64,000 nt of DNA from Epiperipatus broadwayi (Eukaryota; Onychophora; Udeonychophora; Euonychophora; Peripatidae). The position numbers and the translations under genes are program-made. Numbering within the stretch: the stretch's first letter is position 1; each line of letters begins with the position of its first letter. Below, in pieces: positions 44,559 through 56,300 of the stretch. The stretch is from positions 1,935,273 through 1,999,272 of the forward strand of contig JAQFVV010012423.1 of NCBI GenBank assembly GCA_028023455.1, written 5' to 3'. The notes under the pieces are model-generated. The model did no database searches. It was not told the origin of the DNA and saw only the letters and a list, made by a program, of their open reading frames with translations.

Positions 44559-44568
44559 CAAGGTATAG
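44559..44568 (+). promoter_or_regulatory. Splice donor just after the stop codon
   Basis: CAAG|GTATAG, junction between 44562 and 44563, only 6 bases past the TAA. It matches the donor consensus well enough to suggest an intron in the 3' untranslated region. The junction would lie close enough to the stop not to trigger nonsense-mediated decay. Without a transcript it is a prediction. A candidate acceptor (T-rich tract ending in TAG) lies at 56790-56807, but many others exist. Confidence 0.4.
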
Positions 44569-44599
44569 ACTATATGTAGTATATTATCATTCACAACAC

Positions 44600-44666
44600 G
44601 TAATGAATATATATATATATATATATATACATCTAATGAATATATATATATATATATATATATATC
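44600..44666. repeat. (AT)n microsatellite pair
   Basis: Two AT runs (44608-44629 and 44640-44665) separated by CATCTAATGA, the second preceded by AATGAATATAT like the first, so the block is locally duplicated. Confidence 0.9.
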
Positions 44667-45589
44667 TTAAGCAATCTAGCAAAAAGGATGACATATTAAT
44701 ATTAACAACATTTAGAAAGTAGATAAATCCAGTGTTTACTGTAATTTAAATGTTTGAATTATATATTTCATAGATTTTTAAATTTAGTCTTAAATTTAAA
44801 ATTAGATCAAAATTAATTTAAGATCAAAATTAATTTCTAGAAATAATCTTCTTGAAAATCTGGCTGACACTACTTGGGATTGTGATGGAAATTTCCACTG
44901 GGGAATATTGCGTCCCTGTTTAGAAATAGGTCCCACATTAAATTTTTGGATTTGAATATTACCATGAGAAATAATAATAGTACTTCTTTGCAGGGACCTT
45001 GTTCTTTCATATATTCCTCCACCAGATATCAGAAGACATTTCCTCACCTAAAATGTGTAAAAAAACTGTTTATATTGAACATGGCATCAATTCAAAATAT
45101 AGTTCCACTAACTAATATTCCACTCATGCAAAGATCTTTATTTTGGATATTCAATCAAAATTCTGCAATTGAACAATTTATAGGGTAAAAAAGTGGAATT
45201 CTTATGAGATTCCAAATAAATATCTTTTTCCAGATCCAACAATGAAGCCATCTGAATTTGATGTCCTTATACACAACTGAGTCTCAATTACAGACTCAGG
45301 ACATTCTGTGGTCATTGTGCTATATCAGCCACTGATCGTTATAAATGTGGATAAGTATAAAAACTGTCAACCACATCATCAATGCCTCTCAGACTTATAG
45401 CTGTAATAGCAAAATTGAAAGAATTAAGCCATTATTGAATCTATATCCTGGTGCAATTTTTACAGGCTTTGATACCTTATTGATAAATTAAGCTGTCTAA
45501 AACTATACATTAGATAAATAAATTTTTAAAATTGAGAAAACATATTTTTTTGATAATTGATGTTTAATCATATTGGAGGCTGGACTTTA
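44667..45589. other. Probable 3'UTR or flank of the TSR gene
   Basis: AT-rich to moderately complex DNA after the exon. ATTAGATCAAAATTAATTTA/AGATCAAAATTAATTTC is a short tandem at 44802-44837. The open frames at 44802-45047 (minus) and 44946-45188 are not recognised. Confidence 0.35.
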
Positions 45590-48364
45590 CTTCTGGTTTG
45601 ATTTGAACTTCATTATGAATAATATCACTTTTTTATTTGCCAATTTTATAAGAAACAAAGTAGCAGACATAAATGATTATTTTATTTGTCACCAGAAAGA
45701 TATTATAAATTTTAAAAAAATATTTCACTTTCTCAATTTCATCACTATGTAACAAGCTACTATGGTGAAAAAAGACTGGTGCCATCTTCACAAAACATCT
45801 AGGCAGGCTGGCAAACCAAAATGAATTAGGTCTTTACTCCATTCATGTTTTTACACATTCAGAAAAGCATAAACCTTCTAACAGTCATCATAGAATGGTT
45901 TCCAGTACCGGAATGCATACTGAATGTAACCTCTACAGATAGATCTCCACTTTCATATGGATACATTAATACTATAGACCAATTCAGAAACATCAATAAC
46001 CAGATATTCCTTCAAAGTCCAAGTAAATATACATACTGGAACATATACAACCTATTACTCTCAAATCAGTCAGCTGACCCCACACTCCCAATATTAGGAA
46101 TAAACAATGCCCAATTGCTGCATTGATAAAATATAGTTTTAGAACCTTTGTGAAAGTTAACCTCCATGCTCTATCCAGATCTTATTTACTTAGGTACTAT
46201 AGGTCATATGTGAATATTAATTCATTATGCAGCTTGTGTCACAGGGAGGAATGAAACACAACATCACGTACATGTACTTGTCCAGATCTTGCATGAACCC
46301 ATGATGTGATATAAAGCACATATAGACAAAGCAGCATCTCCCGAAATAAAATCATAAGCACATTTAGCCAAGGAGCAATATCAACTGACCATGCAGCTAC
46401 CTTCAACTTTTATGCATTCTGGTGCACTCAATGTATTTTTTTTAGTAGCAATACCAAATGTCACCCTCCTAAGTATTCTAATAAACTTGAATGGCTGAGA
46501 GCTAGAGATGCTAGAAACGCCTATTCTGATACTTTTTCTGCCGTATGGGGATACTTAAAGTCATGGACCAACCTGCCCTCCCTATCACACTAAGCAAAAA
46601 TATTCCCCAAAGATACTTAGGAAGCTTCTGATGCAACAAGTCTGTTGTACACCTACAATGCTTACACACAAGTCAATTAACCAATGAACTTTGTTGATGT
46701 CAAATTGAGAAAACTTTTATGGACATTTAATAAAAATGTTTGACAATGCCAAAACATAAGTAGCATAGCTCAAGTAGATTTATTTATTGAGTTTTCTTAC
46801 AAAAGGACTTGTTAACATTAAAGTTTCCAATTCTGACTGAACATTTGCTTGCATTTGAAACTGATAACCATGTGATATATGTAGATATAGACTCTGTATG
46901 GCTATATAAATAACCAAAAATATGTAATCATCCCAACAGTATGAAAATATTTTTCTATGATGAACTATATATAATCCATGGCATAACCCATAACTGAGTA
47001 GCAGATTTTATATATATGTAATTTGTATACAACTTATGTAGTATATACATGTAATTATTCATATAACCTGTATATATCATTGTGAATCCTATGTAAATAT
47101 TGAGCACTGAATAATAATAATAATATTATTTTTCAAATTATTAAATTTCATTAGTTAATCAACATCATATTAATCAAGGTCAAATATGGCATAGAGCTAT
47201 CACATGACAAGATATTTTCTTGCTAATATTATAAATTCTCAAAGTCAAAGTTCAGATTTCAATCAAACATATCAGAACCTTATTAGCAACAATGTGGAAA
47301 TTCTTTATAGCTTTAAGAACATAATTTCTAATAAAATCAACTGCATCAGAAAAAAATCCAAATCCAAAGCAAACATGCAGAAATGTCATCAGCACTCCAT
47401 GATAACCAAAGTACTAATTCAGATAATAGTACTTTCTCCAAAGATCAAACTACAAATTTCAAAAATCTCCACAGCAACAAGGATAGAAGCTCAAATAATA
47501 TCAAAGTTTAAGAAACCTAAAGTCCAAATCTCAGTCAAACAGATGGAAATGTCAGCAGTGACACACAAATTTTCCAGGTTAAGCAGAGTATAGATTCAAA
47601 TGTTATTACTGGCTCCAAAGATCAAAATATAAGTTCTAAAAACATATACAAGTGTCATCAGGAATAATGTATAAATATCCTAATACTAATAATGTAATAC
47701 CAAACACTCCAAGGTCAAATCCAAATTTTTGCAAAACTCACAATAACATCACACATTTGGATATAAATATAGCTCCATCTTTCTCCAACCATTGACTGGA
47801 CATCAGAAACATTAGAAAATATTAAATGACAGATTTCTCAACACTATCCTCCAGAGTCTTTATACAACATTTAAGAGATTTTTTTATCTTGTCTCTGGTT
47901 CTATCAGTCATTGATATGAATGTATCTCTCTAAAAGTTTCCTCAGCAACTTTTGTAAGATACTATTACAATGTGTGGGATGTGGAGTACAATAAGTTGGA
48001 TAGCTGATCATCCAAATCCTAGGTAGCTAGTGATTGAATTTTTTGAGATTATGCAAAGGAAGTGTTTTCTAAGTCAAATCAAAACACTTGAAAAACTACT
48101 CATTGATAACAGTTGATCCAAATTGGAACAACTGCATCACTGAGTGTTGAAGATTTTTTATTTCAGTTACACCTCATAAGATTTCCAATGGATGATGTAG
48201 CACTTTGGCAAAGTCACATTTTTTCAATCAATTCTTCTTAAAGATACCACTGTACTTAATCCAGACAACAGTTACAAATTCAAAATTTAACTGCATCCAC
48301 TTATTGACATGAATATGATTCCTATCCCAATTTTCTACCAAGTGGCAACTTTATTTTTATACAT
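45590..48364 (+). other. Decayed coding-like DNA upstream of LINE, unclassified
   Basis: Composition shifts here to AC-rich on the plus strand, as in the LINE that follows. Open pieces include 45845-46126 (with SPSKYTYWNIYNLLLSN), a frame at about 46470-46590 (KLEWLRARDARNAYSDTF and AVWGYLKSWTNLP), and 47204-47593, which is Ser/Asn/Gln-rich. They may be the 5' part of the 48-53 kb element or a different one. No named domain. Confidence 0.35.
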
Positions 48365-49179
48365 TTGAGCTCTAAAACCTCCATGCTATGCCTTTGTGGA
48401 GAGGGATCATTTTGCAACTCAGTGCTTCAATCTATAAGCCACACTTTCATTAACAATTATTTAAAAACAAATCTGAAAACAACTGGCCCCCAATTAGAAT
48501 CTGGTGATTGCTTGGCTGGGGCCTACAACAACAGCCAACCTGATAGTTCAACAACCTTCCATCTGTCCCCCTATCCTACCCCAGATATACAATTTATGTT
48601 AATTGATTCCACCCTTATTTCAGAACAAATACCTCAGTCTATCCCCATTGTGTATACACAGTCAATCTCACATCCAGAATCTAATCAACCTTCTACTTCC
48701 TCCCTTATGCAACAAAAATGCCAGGTTATAGCACAAATACTCAGTTGCCTCTTGAGATGGTCCCACATCAAAACACAGCTCAGAACTAATACATCATATG
48801 AAATAAAATAATAAATATCATGGAAACAACTGTACCATACTTATCATCCATACCACTTCCCCATCCACATCCAATTCCTAATGAAATCAAGAGAAGACCT
48901 GGAATGCCTAAGAAAAATCACCAACAAAAACACAAAACTACAGTCCACCTATCACTCATCAATAATATTATTGATAACTCCTATAAGACTATACAAACCA
49001 TGCCTCTCTGTACCACCATGATCACTCACTTTACTCACTCTCCAAATCAAAACCAACACCATCTCAACATGGCCCCATCCAACCCAACTGATCAATCACC
49101 TAATCAACAAACAATTGTATCTACTGAATTCCTCATTAGCATAATCAAATGCTATCTACTGAATTCCACATTAGCATAA
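48365..49179 (+). pseudogene. ORF1-like region of AC-rich LINE
   Basis: Two open frames, 48365-48811 and 48820-49179, adjacent but in different phases. The first is Ser/Pro/Thr-rich after CLCGEGSFCNS; the second is rich in His, Asn, Pro and Thr with a KRRPGMPKKNHQQKH basic patch. No zinc knuckle or coiled coil is evident. Position before the endonuclease suggests a nucleic-acid-binding ORF1 or an ORF2 N-terminal extension; this is inferred from order only. Confidence 0.4.
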
Positions 49180-49183
49180 TCAA

Positions 49184-49924
49184 ATGCTATTTCACAGTTG
49201 CTTGCTTTTAAAAAATCCCCCTCTGGAAGCATTAATCCTCTGTATATTCCATGAAACTAAAAACAATAGGGCTTTATGTCCACAGCCTCAATTCATCCTT
49301 AAAACTACACTAGTTACATGCTGGATTATTACCAATCAGTCTTATGTCTTTCATTTCCTGGAAACCAAAATATACCAAGGATCTAAAATTGACCCTGCTG
49401 ATTACCTCCATAGACATGGCTTCTGTGCTTTCTCCAAAGATATTTCCTTACCATCAACAGGCATGGGTATTCTCATCACCTTTGATTGCCCATCCAAGTT
49501 ATTTAAAATTTTATATATTGATGAGCACTTATTAATTACTATTTTTCACCACCATACAGTAGCGGTAAACACAGCATTCATCTATATTACCCCAAGCTCT
49601 CCAATCATCTCATATATCATCCAAATTATCAATTCAGTTCTTACAACTAACCCAACCCCAATTACATTAACAGGTGACTTCAATCTGGATTATCCACCCA
49701 ACTTTTATAAACAAATGGCTTCATCTTTTAAATTTCCCAGTAATGAGAACCCACCACCTGGTTCAATCACTTTTCATAGCAACTGGCATGTCACACTCAC
49801 CAATCTCTGTTTTTACTCTCCAATGTTGTATCACCTAATAGAACATAATCCCATCCATTCTCAGATCACTCTGCCCAAGCAGTCACTCTTAACCTTAATG
49901 AACTCCAGGCAGCAATCCATGTGA
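49184..49924 (+). pseudogene. LINE apurinic-like endonuclease (longest ORF in window)
   Basis: A 246-codon frame, the longest in the window. Segments in family order: GFCAFSKDISLPSTGMGILI (the GxGxxI strand), VAVNTAFIYITPSSP (strand before the catalytic loop), PITLTGDFNLDYPP (GDFN with catalytic Asp and Asn), and a closing HSQI that takes the place of the (S/T)DHx motif. An N-terminal catalytic Glu is not evident. The frame runs straight through most of the domain, so it decayed late or by few events. It would nick target DNA in an intact element. Confidence 0.7.
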
Positions 49925-50559
49925 TTTTTTCATCATTTACTACTGAGTTCATGTTTTCCAAATCCTATATCATATTAAACAAGCTACACCAAATGGTTAT
50001 AGATCCAATTCAGAAGTATCTTGCCTTCATACACATATTATCATTTAATATACAACACTTAACAAATGGTCTTCCTCACTTCTGCATCTTACAACATTGA
50101 CCAATGAGTTACATAAAAAAATTGGCATTGGGAAGCCTGCCCATTAAACACACTATCAGTTAATCAGGCTCACTCAAACTTATCATCATATCTGAAAACA
50201 GCTAAAGAACTACCTTCCAAATAAAAAAAGAGCAATCTGTCTAACCCAGTATCACATGGACAAGAGCATACATACACTGAGTATTGAGTCATCCTTCCCT
50301 ATCAAAGGGCACTTCAAACTGATATAGGTATATGTTGTGGACATAATATGATCCACTCTATATGCCTCCACTTTAAAAATAAACTTCAGATCCATGATAT
50401 ATTCACTTCAGTAAAAAAATTTGAACCACCAAAAATACTGCCTTTCCAAATCAGCCAATTTGCTGCCAAAAACCCGAGGCTACATCTGATTTAACCAGCT
50501 AAGCAGCATTCATATTTATGACATTTCTAAGCTCATTTCAAAAAATAAAAAACAGTCCC

Positions 50560-51180
50560 ATGGCAATCTGACTTGTCATACCAGCAGCTCTTGATTCCAT
50601 CTCTGTTAACCTATTTATTCAAATGATTGCTAACACCACCATTCCACCTACACTTATACCTCATCACCAATCTACTTCTGAATCATGAATTGTGCATCAC
50701 TTTTAATGGTAGGAATTCTCCATTCTTCAGTCCTATGCAATCAAACTCACAAGAGTTGCCCCTAAGTTCATTACTTTTTACAATCTACATAAATCCACTT
50801 TTATAACAAATACAGAATAAATACAGAAGAAAATTACTGGAATCTAAATTTTACCCACTCAGCAATACATTCCATACATAGTCTAGATAGATGACATCAC
50901 TGTCTGCTGGCCTTCTCAGAAATATATTACAAATGATTCTTAATGACTATACAGTAGCCTACAAAACTTTAATCCCACAAAAACTGCCGCATGGATTTTA
51001 TTCATGTTCCCAAGTTTTCCAAGCAAAACCCACTCAATTTTTAGGATTTCTCTTTTATAAAGGATCCCTTGGTATGTGACCCACAATACAAGCAAACTAT
51101 AAGATTCTGTAATGCAAATTACCAACTCATTTTCTAAGGTATATCTATCAATTTCCCCCAAGGTGTACCTGTTCAATATT
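50560..51180 (+). pseudogene. LINE reverse transcriptase remnant
   Basis: FNGRNSPFFSPMQSNSQELP followed by LSSLLFTIYINPL (about 50702-50800) matches the FNGxxSxxxxxxxGVPQGxxLSPxLFxIYxNDL block, RT motif B. At 50887 the frame reads IDDITVCWPS, the catalytic (Y)xDD block, with a TAG stop in place of the Tyr two residues before the first Asp. KPTQFLGFLF (51030-51060) resembles the segment after the YxDD block. Many stops elsewhere. Confidence 0.65.
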
Positions 51181-52230
51181 TTTACAATATGACAAAAATC
51201 ACAAACTATGTGCCAATTATTAAATTTTCAAAGATGTTCATTTCTTCTATCAACTTCATGTACAATAAAATGCTTTGAGGCCACAAGACTGTATCAGTAT
51301 CCACAAAATGGCTCAACCACTGACCCTTGCACAAAGATCTAGGCCTGCACAGCATTTGGGAATTTTGTGCACAAAAAGCCATTCACTTTACTATCTGGTT
51401 CCAAAATCTTCCATGTTTGCTGAAAGTAATCCATACAGATAAACCGCCTCCTTCAAAACCATATTTCACAGATCTTATTCACTGAATCCTAGGTACAATT
51501 AACACATCAGCCTCTCCCACAATTTCAAGTACACTCACTGGCAAATATATAACCTGTTTTATCCAGGCCCTAGCAATGACTACTCTTTTCCCATGCTTTG
51601 AATAAATATCCATCTTTTTCTTGCCAATTTAAAAAATGGGTTCTAGAACCAAAGTATTTTTGACTTTCTAATTAGACTTGACCTACACGCACTTTCAATT
51701 TCCTTTTTTTCCATGGTATTGTCACCTGCACAAAAATATCAACCCATTATGTGGGTTTTACCATAAATCCAAGGAGATTCAACATCTTCTCAATGACTGT
51801 CCAGCACTAAACTCCTCATAGCAAATTATGTTAAACGCATATTTCCACTACATAACTCAGTCCTTCTAAAGATTAAACATTTCTGCATTGCATGCAGCCA
51901 CATTTTGTTTGCATTCTGGTGTAACCATTGCACCTTCTTATTAGGCAACAACACCAGGAAACAGCTGAAATCATGGGATGACAACATAATCCCCCTGGAC
52001 ATTTTTGCCACAACCTGGTCACTCATTAGAAAGAAGTCAAACCTATAAATAGCCACAACTACAATAGGCACTATTGACAACTCTTGTGGCATTTCATCTG
52101 CTTCATAATGCAACTAGCTACATGAAAAACTCTGTTCCAGGCACTCATTAGAATAGTTCAATACCTCAGAAAACTATCTAATCTGACTAGTCAAGTTCAC
52201 TGCAAATGAACTTTAAATCAAAGAATGCAT

Positions 52231-52540
52231 TTCATGCTGAATGGTATTCTTCCAAGGCAGTTCATGCTGACAAGTGTTTTTCCATTTTCCCAAGTTGTAA
52301 TTCATGCTGGTTACTGTTTTTCCATTTTTCCAAGATACAATCCATGCTGAACTAGTATTTTTCGATTTTCTCAGAATGCAATTCATGCTGATTAATATTT
52401 TTCTGTTTTGCCAAGATGCAATTTATGCATACCAGTGTTTTTTTATTCTCTTAGGGTGCAATTTATGCTGATCCAGTGTTTTACGTTTTCCTAAGAAGCA
52501 ATGCTGACTAGTATTTTTTTATTTTTTTTACATAGAATTT
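52231..52540 (+). repeat. 40-bp minisatellite in LINE 3' region
   Basis: Units starting TTCATGCTGA or a close variant at 52231, 52261, 52301, 52341, 52382, 52422, 52462 and 52501. Most are 40-41 bp, the first about 30. The remainder of the unit is AGTGTTTTTCCATTTTCCCA-like and ends AAGATGCAA. Units are diverged by several substitutions each. Confidence 0.9.
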
Positions 52541-53123
52541 ATAATGAACAATAAGATTTAGCTATAAAATCTATAATACTCTCAACTAATGAGCCAATTT
52601 TTATAAGGACCATATGTCAATCTAACATCAACTTCAAACCCTCCTCTATATGTTTTAAATCAAACTATCATGTGTTTCCACATATTTTTTTTAATATCAC
52701 ATTTAAAAATTCTATGCAAGCCTAATTTGACATATGTATCTTGTTATGTAATAATTATTTTTTTTAAATTAATATAAATCATGTTTTCTCTCCAATCACG
52801 ATCAAGATTCGTATTTTATCCATTTTTTTTTTACATGGAATTTATAATGCACAATAAGATTTAGCTATAAAATCTATAATACTCTCAACAAATGAGCCAC
52901 TTTTTATAGGGACCATATGTCAATCTAATATCAACTTCAACCCCTCCGCCATATGCTTTCAATCAAATTATTATGTGTTTCTACATATTTTTCTCAATAT
53001 CACATTTAAAAATTCTATGCAAACCTAATTTGACATATGTATCTTCTTATGTAATAATTATTTTTCTTTTAATTACTATAAATCATGTTTTCTCTCCAAT
53101 CATGATGAAGATTGTAAACTTTT
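52541..53123 (+). repeat. Tandem duplication of about 293 bp
   Basis: Unit 1 (52541-52833) and unit 2 (52834-53123) share AATAAGATTTAGCTATAAAA, GGACCATATGTCAATCTAA, TTTAAAAATTCTATGCAA and ATAAATCATGTTTTCTCTCC. Similarity is high with few indels. It lies between the minisatellite and the polyadenylation signal, so it is probably part of the LINE's 3' untranslated region. Confidence 0.9.
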
Positions 53124-53206
53124 ATTACACATGTAATATCATGAATCAATTTGTATCTAAGACCTCATTATTTGAAATGTAATTTATGTTACACTTTTTG
53201 AGTCTC

Positions 53207-53212
53207 AATAAA
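53207..53212 (+). terminator. AATAAA polyadenylation signal of LINE
   Basis: GAGTCTCAATAAAGTTTACC lies 15-20 bases before the apparent 3' end of the element, where similarity gives way to trinucleotide repeats. Confidence 0.55.
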
Positions 53213-53225
53213 GTTTACCCTTTGA

Positions 53226-53332
53226 AAGATCATCATCATAATATTATTAGTAATGATGATGATAATGATAATAATAATAGTAATAATAGTAGTAGCAGGA
53301 GCAGCAGCAAGAGTAGTAGCAGTAGTAATTGA
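53226..53332. repeat. Imperfect trinucleotide microsatellite
   Basis: Runs of ATC, GAT/AAT, AGT and AGC triplets (ATCATCATCATAAT, GATGATGATAATGATAAT, AGTAGTAGCAGGAGCAGCAG). It directly follows the LINE 3' end and may have grown from its tail. Confidence 0.9.
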
Positions 53333-53457
53333 GACAATATTAAAGCATTGACTACATGAATACAGCATCCTTTAATAAATTATTTTTCTCTTCACTAATA
53401 AAATTGTAATTATAAATATGCGACTTTTTTTTTCGCATTAAATAGTGAAGCTATAAT

Positions 53458-53566
53458 TTCTTCTCATATGTCATGGCATCGGCCAGGACGTGAACCCACA
53501 ACTGTCTGCAACCAACCACTTGCTTGCAAGGTGGGTGTGATGACCTCTCAGCTAACAACGCTTGCT
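53458..53566 (-). mobile_element. Old divergent tRNA-derived SINE
   Basis: Minus strand: AGCGTTGTTAGCTGAGAGGT head, anticodon arm CACCTTGCAAGCAAG (loop CTTGCAA, anticodon TGC), long variable region, TGGGTTCACGTCCTGGCCGA, then GCCATGACATATGAGAA. It is the most diverged copy in the window and has the long variable region of the TAC subfamily. Confidence 0.8.
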
Positions 53567-54433
53567 TAGCGCTTTCGAGATTTCACATCCTTTAATATGA
53601 AAGTGATGGAAAATGAATAATTTTGCTTGAAGATCTTATATGGATAGCATATTAGACAATAATATTTAAATTTATTCTTTCATTCATTATGTATTAATAA
53701 CATTGTATAATTTAAATATTTATGTGTTTGATGTAAAATTATTATTATAAATAAATTCTACTTTATTCATTTAAATTACAAGCTGATTTGAATGATGCTG
53801 TATGGGCATATGTTAATTTAAAATTCACTGTAATAAATATCATTGTGAAATACACTATCCACTTAAGATATTGAATAGCTGGCAAAAATGGATTCACTTT
53901 TTGTCTGCAAAGTTGATTACTTTGATATTATAAGGATTAACATAGCTAGCTTATGAACTTTAATTGCCTTGCTATGCTGATGTGGCTGATTTGTTCCATA
54001 AGATAACTTAAAGTTTATATATTTTTAATACCATCAGGAAAAATTTTTGTTGCTAGAGAATATTTTGCATAGTGAGTGAACATCAAATGAAAATTGGAGT
54101 GCTGAGGGATAGATTTAATTGGATTTGAAAAGATAGGGGGAAATATTGTTATATTGAAAAGTGATTTGATATGCCATTTTAAACATAAATATATTTTGTG
54201 TATGTGTGTCTTTACTGCAAGGAGGCTTTAAAACTAAGTCATACATAAGATTAGTTGGTTTTTAGTAGTTTGTTATTAAAGAATTATTCGATTCAAGAAA
54301 GAGAGTGGTTTATCTGAGAAAGAGGGTAAAGTTTGAGGTGTAAGATTAGGAGAGCACATTTTTCAATCACCATTTTAAAAAGAAAAAAAGGGTTTTTTTT
54401 GTATAAAGAGGTTTGAAGAGTAATAAAAATAAT
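53567..54433. other. AT-rich DNA, nothing recognised
   Basis: No supported features in this stretch of about 0.87 kb. Confidence 0.5.
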
Positions 54434-55400
54434 ATGGATTCCATTTGTCTTCCACAATGTATATATATTGGTCAGAATAAAATTAGGCATTCTTTGGTAT
54501 AGGATACCATATGTTATAAGCTTTTTTATTTGAAATGCTTAAATAAAATTAGGAAGAAGGATGTAACATGTATATGGTTATGTAGATCATGTATAAATGT
54601 GATAAAAAAGGTGAAAATGGTTTCTAAGTGTACATAGTTTAAAGAAAAGTCAGGAGAAATGGAGGAAAATGTTGTCAAGAAAGATAGAATAGAGTACATA
54701 TTTAGAGGAGTGAGAATACATATGGATAACAAAATAAGTAATGCAATGGAAATTATTATCCAAACAAGAAGTAACATAGAGGTAGAGGATATAGAAGTAT
54801 AGAAGTAAAATTAAAATCATTAGAGATGAAGTGTGAGAAGATCAAGGAATTAATGAATAGAAATAATAGGGAAGAAGTACATAAGGAAGTCCAGAAGGTG
54901 GATGATAATGTTATTAATGAAGTAGGGAAAGTAAACTATGAGCCAGTCTTGATAGGAGACTCACTAATTAGAGGATGTGGAGATGTAATTGCAAAGAAAA
55001 ATAGAAATAGGTATGTAAGAGTATGTTTGCTTAGAACTAGAATTAGAGATGTTACAGATAATGTAAAGAAATAAGGGAGTAAAGATGTTTATGTTATGGT
55101 AGGGACAAATGATTTGTCAGTCATTGGAGAGAAATGGATGAGTATAAAGAATTGATTAGTAATTTAAAGAAAGAGTAGGAATAATTAAATTATTACCAAG
55201 ATTCGACAATAGGTATATGTTAGATAAGGCATGTTCAGTAACTGAGAAATTGAAAAAAATTATGTAAGGAAATGATGTTATGTTTGTGAATGTGTGTGAT
55301 TTTTTTATTAGTAAGAGGCAGTTATATAGTAAAGATAGATTGCACTTAGCAAAACTAGTAAGGGGATCATTAGGGGTTTGATTTATAAAAAGATATTATA
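54434..55400 (+). pseudogene. LINE ORF1 with PHD finger and SGNH esterase (broken)
   Basis: A PHD-type finger at 54434-54620: CLPQC, then DTICYKLFYLKCLNKIRKKD and CIWLCRSC, i.e. Cys pairs, the FxLKC segment and the WxCxxC close. A charged, probably coiled-coil part follows (54780-54930; KCEKIKELMNRNNREEVHKE). Then an SGNH/GDSL-type esterase: VLIGDSLIRG (54952), MVGTNDLS (about 55095) and YSKDRLHLAK (about 55327) with the DxxH catalytic pair. This order is known from ORF1 of CR1/L2-type LINEs, where it is thought to aid RNA or membrane interactions. Stops at 54501, 54651 and 55072 and frame changes inactivate it. Confidence 0.75.
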
Positions 55401-56300
55401 GTTCAGGAAACTTATAAAGGGGGCAGGGTTTTAAATTATAATATTATCAAAAAGAAGGTAAGAATGAACAGGTTGTAAGAAATAAATGAAGGGTGGCTGA
55501 TTTAGATATAAATATAGATGTGGAGAGGGAAAGGGTGTATAAAACTAATGATAAACAAGCCAATGACAAATGTAATAGAGAAGAAAGAGTGGAAAGAATT
55601 TATAAGAAGATAGTAAGAAAAGAAAGAAATTGTTTAAAATGGATATTTGAATATGCAAGAAGATAGAAGACCAGAAAAGTGACTGAAATTAAGCAAAACA
55701 GTTAAGAACAATGATCCTGAGGTATTTGGCAGTAGTGGAAACACATCTAAGAGAAGAAGAAGAAGAATCTACACTGGAAAACATGGTATGGCAGGGTATA
55801 CATAGAAAAGAAAAAGAAAATATGGTTGGTGATATTGGAGTCATGTCAAAATAATATTTAAATACTGTTGAGTTTCAAGAATATTTGTGGACTGAGACAA
55901 GGTTAAGAAGACAAGAATGGATGGTGGCTGTAGTGAATATGGCCACTGGATATTAACAAACTATAATGAAGTGGAACAATAATATATATGAATGCCTAGT
56001 TAAAGATATACAGAGTTTCAAAAAAAGGGAGGAACAAAATAATGGTTATAGGGAATATGAATGGGCATATTGAAGAAATTAATGACATGGATAACAAGAA
56101 GGACAGCTTTTGAAATTTTTTTGTCAGAGAGTGAATTTGAGTGTTGGGGATTTATCAAATATTTAAGGGACAATACATATAGTCTAGAAATAATATATAT
56201 CACACGATTATATATTAATAGAGAAAGAGGGAATGAATGAAGTACAAAAAATTCAAGTGGTTGACAATGAAGATAGAATACATAATAGTGAATCATAATT
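55401..56300 (+). pseudogene. Endonuclease remnant of the same LINE
   Basis: Lys-rich frames at 55440-55660 (ERVERIYKKIVRKERNCLKW), then, at 56040-56110, IMVIGNMNGHIEEIND, matching VIGDFNGHI of CR1-type endonucleases with the catalytic Asp changed to Asn and Phe to Met. It is 0.6 kb after the esterase on the same strand, so it belongs to ORF2 of the same element. No reverse transcriptase is recognisable beyond it. Confidence 0.55.

Larger units (their letters stand above)
48365..53225 (+). mobile_element. Third LINE type, plus strand, AC-rich
   Basis: A broken non-LTR retrotransposon: an ORF1-like Ser/Pro/Thr-rich region, an apurinic-type endonuclease, a reverse transcriptase, then an unusual 3' region with a 40-bp minisatellite and a duplicated block of about 293 bp, ending near an AATAAA signal and a trinucleotide repeat. 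Element DNA is strikingly poor in G on this strand. Its 5' boundary is uncertain and may extend to about 45.6 kb. The clade could not be assigned; it is neither the RTE nor the PHD/esterase type. Confidence 0.7.
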
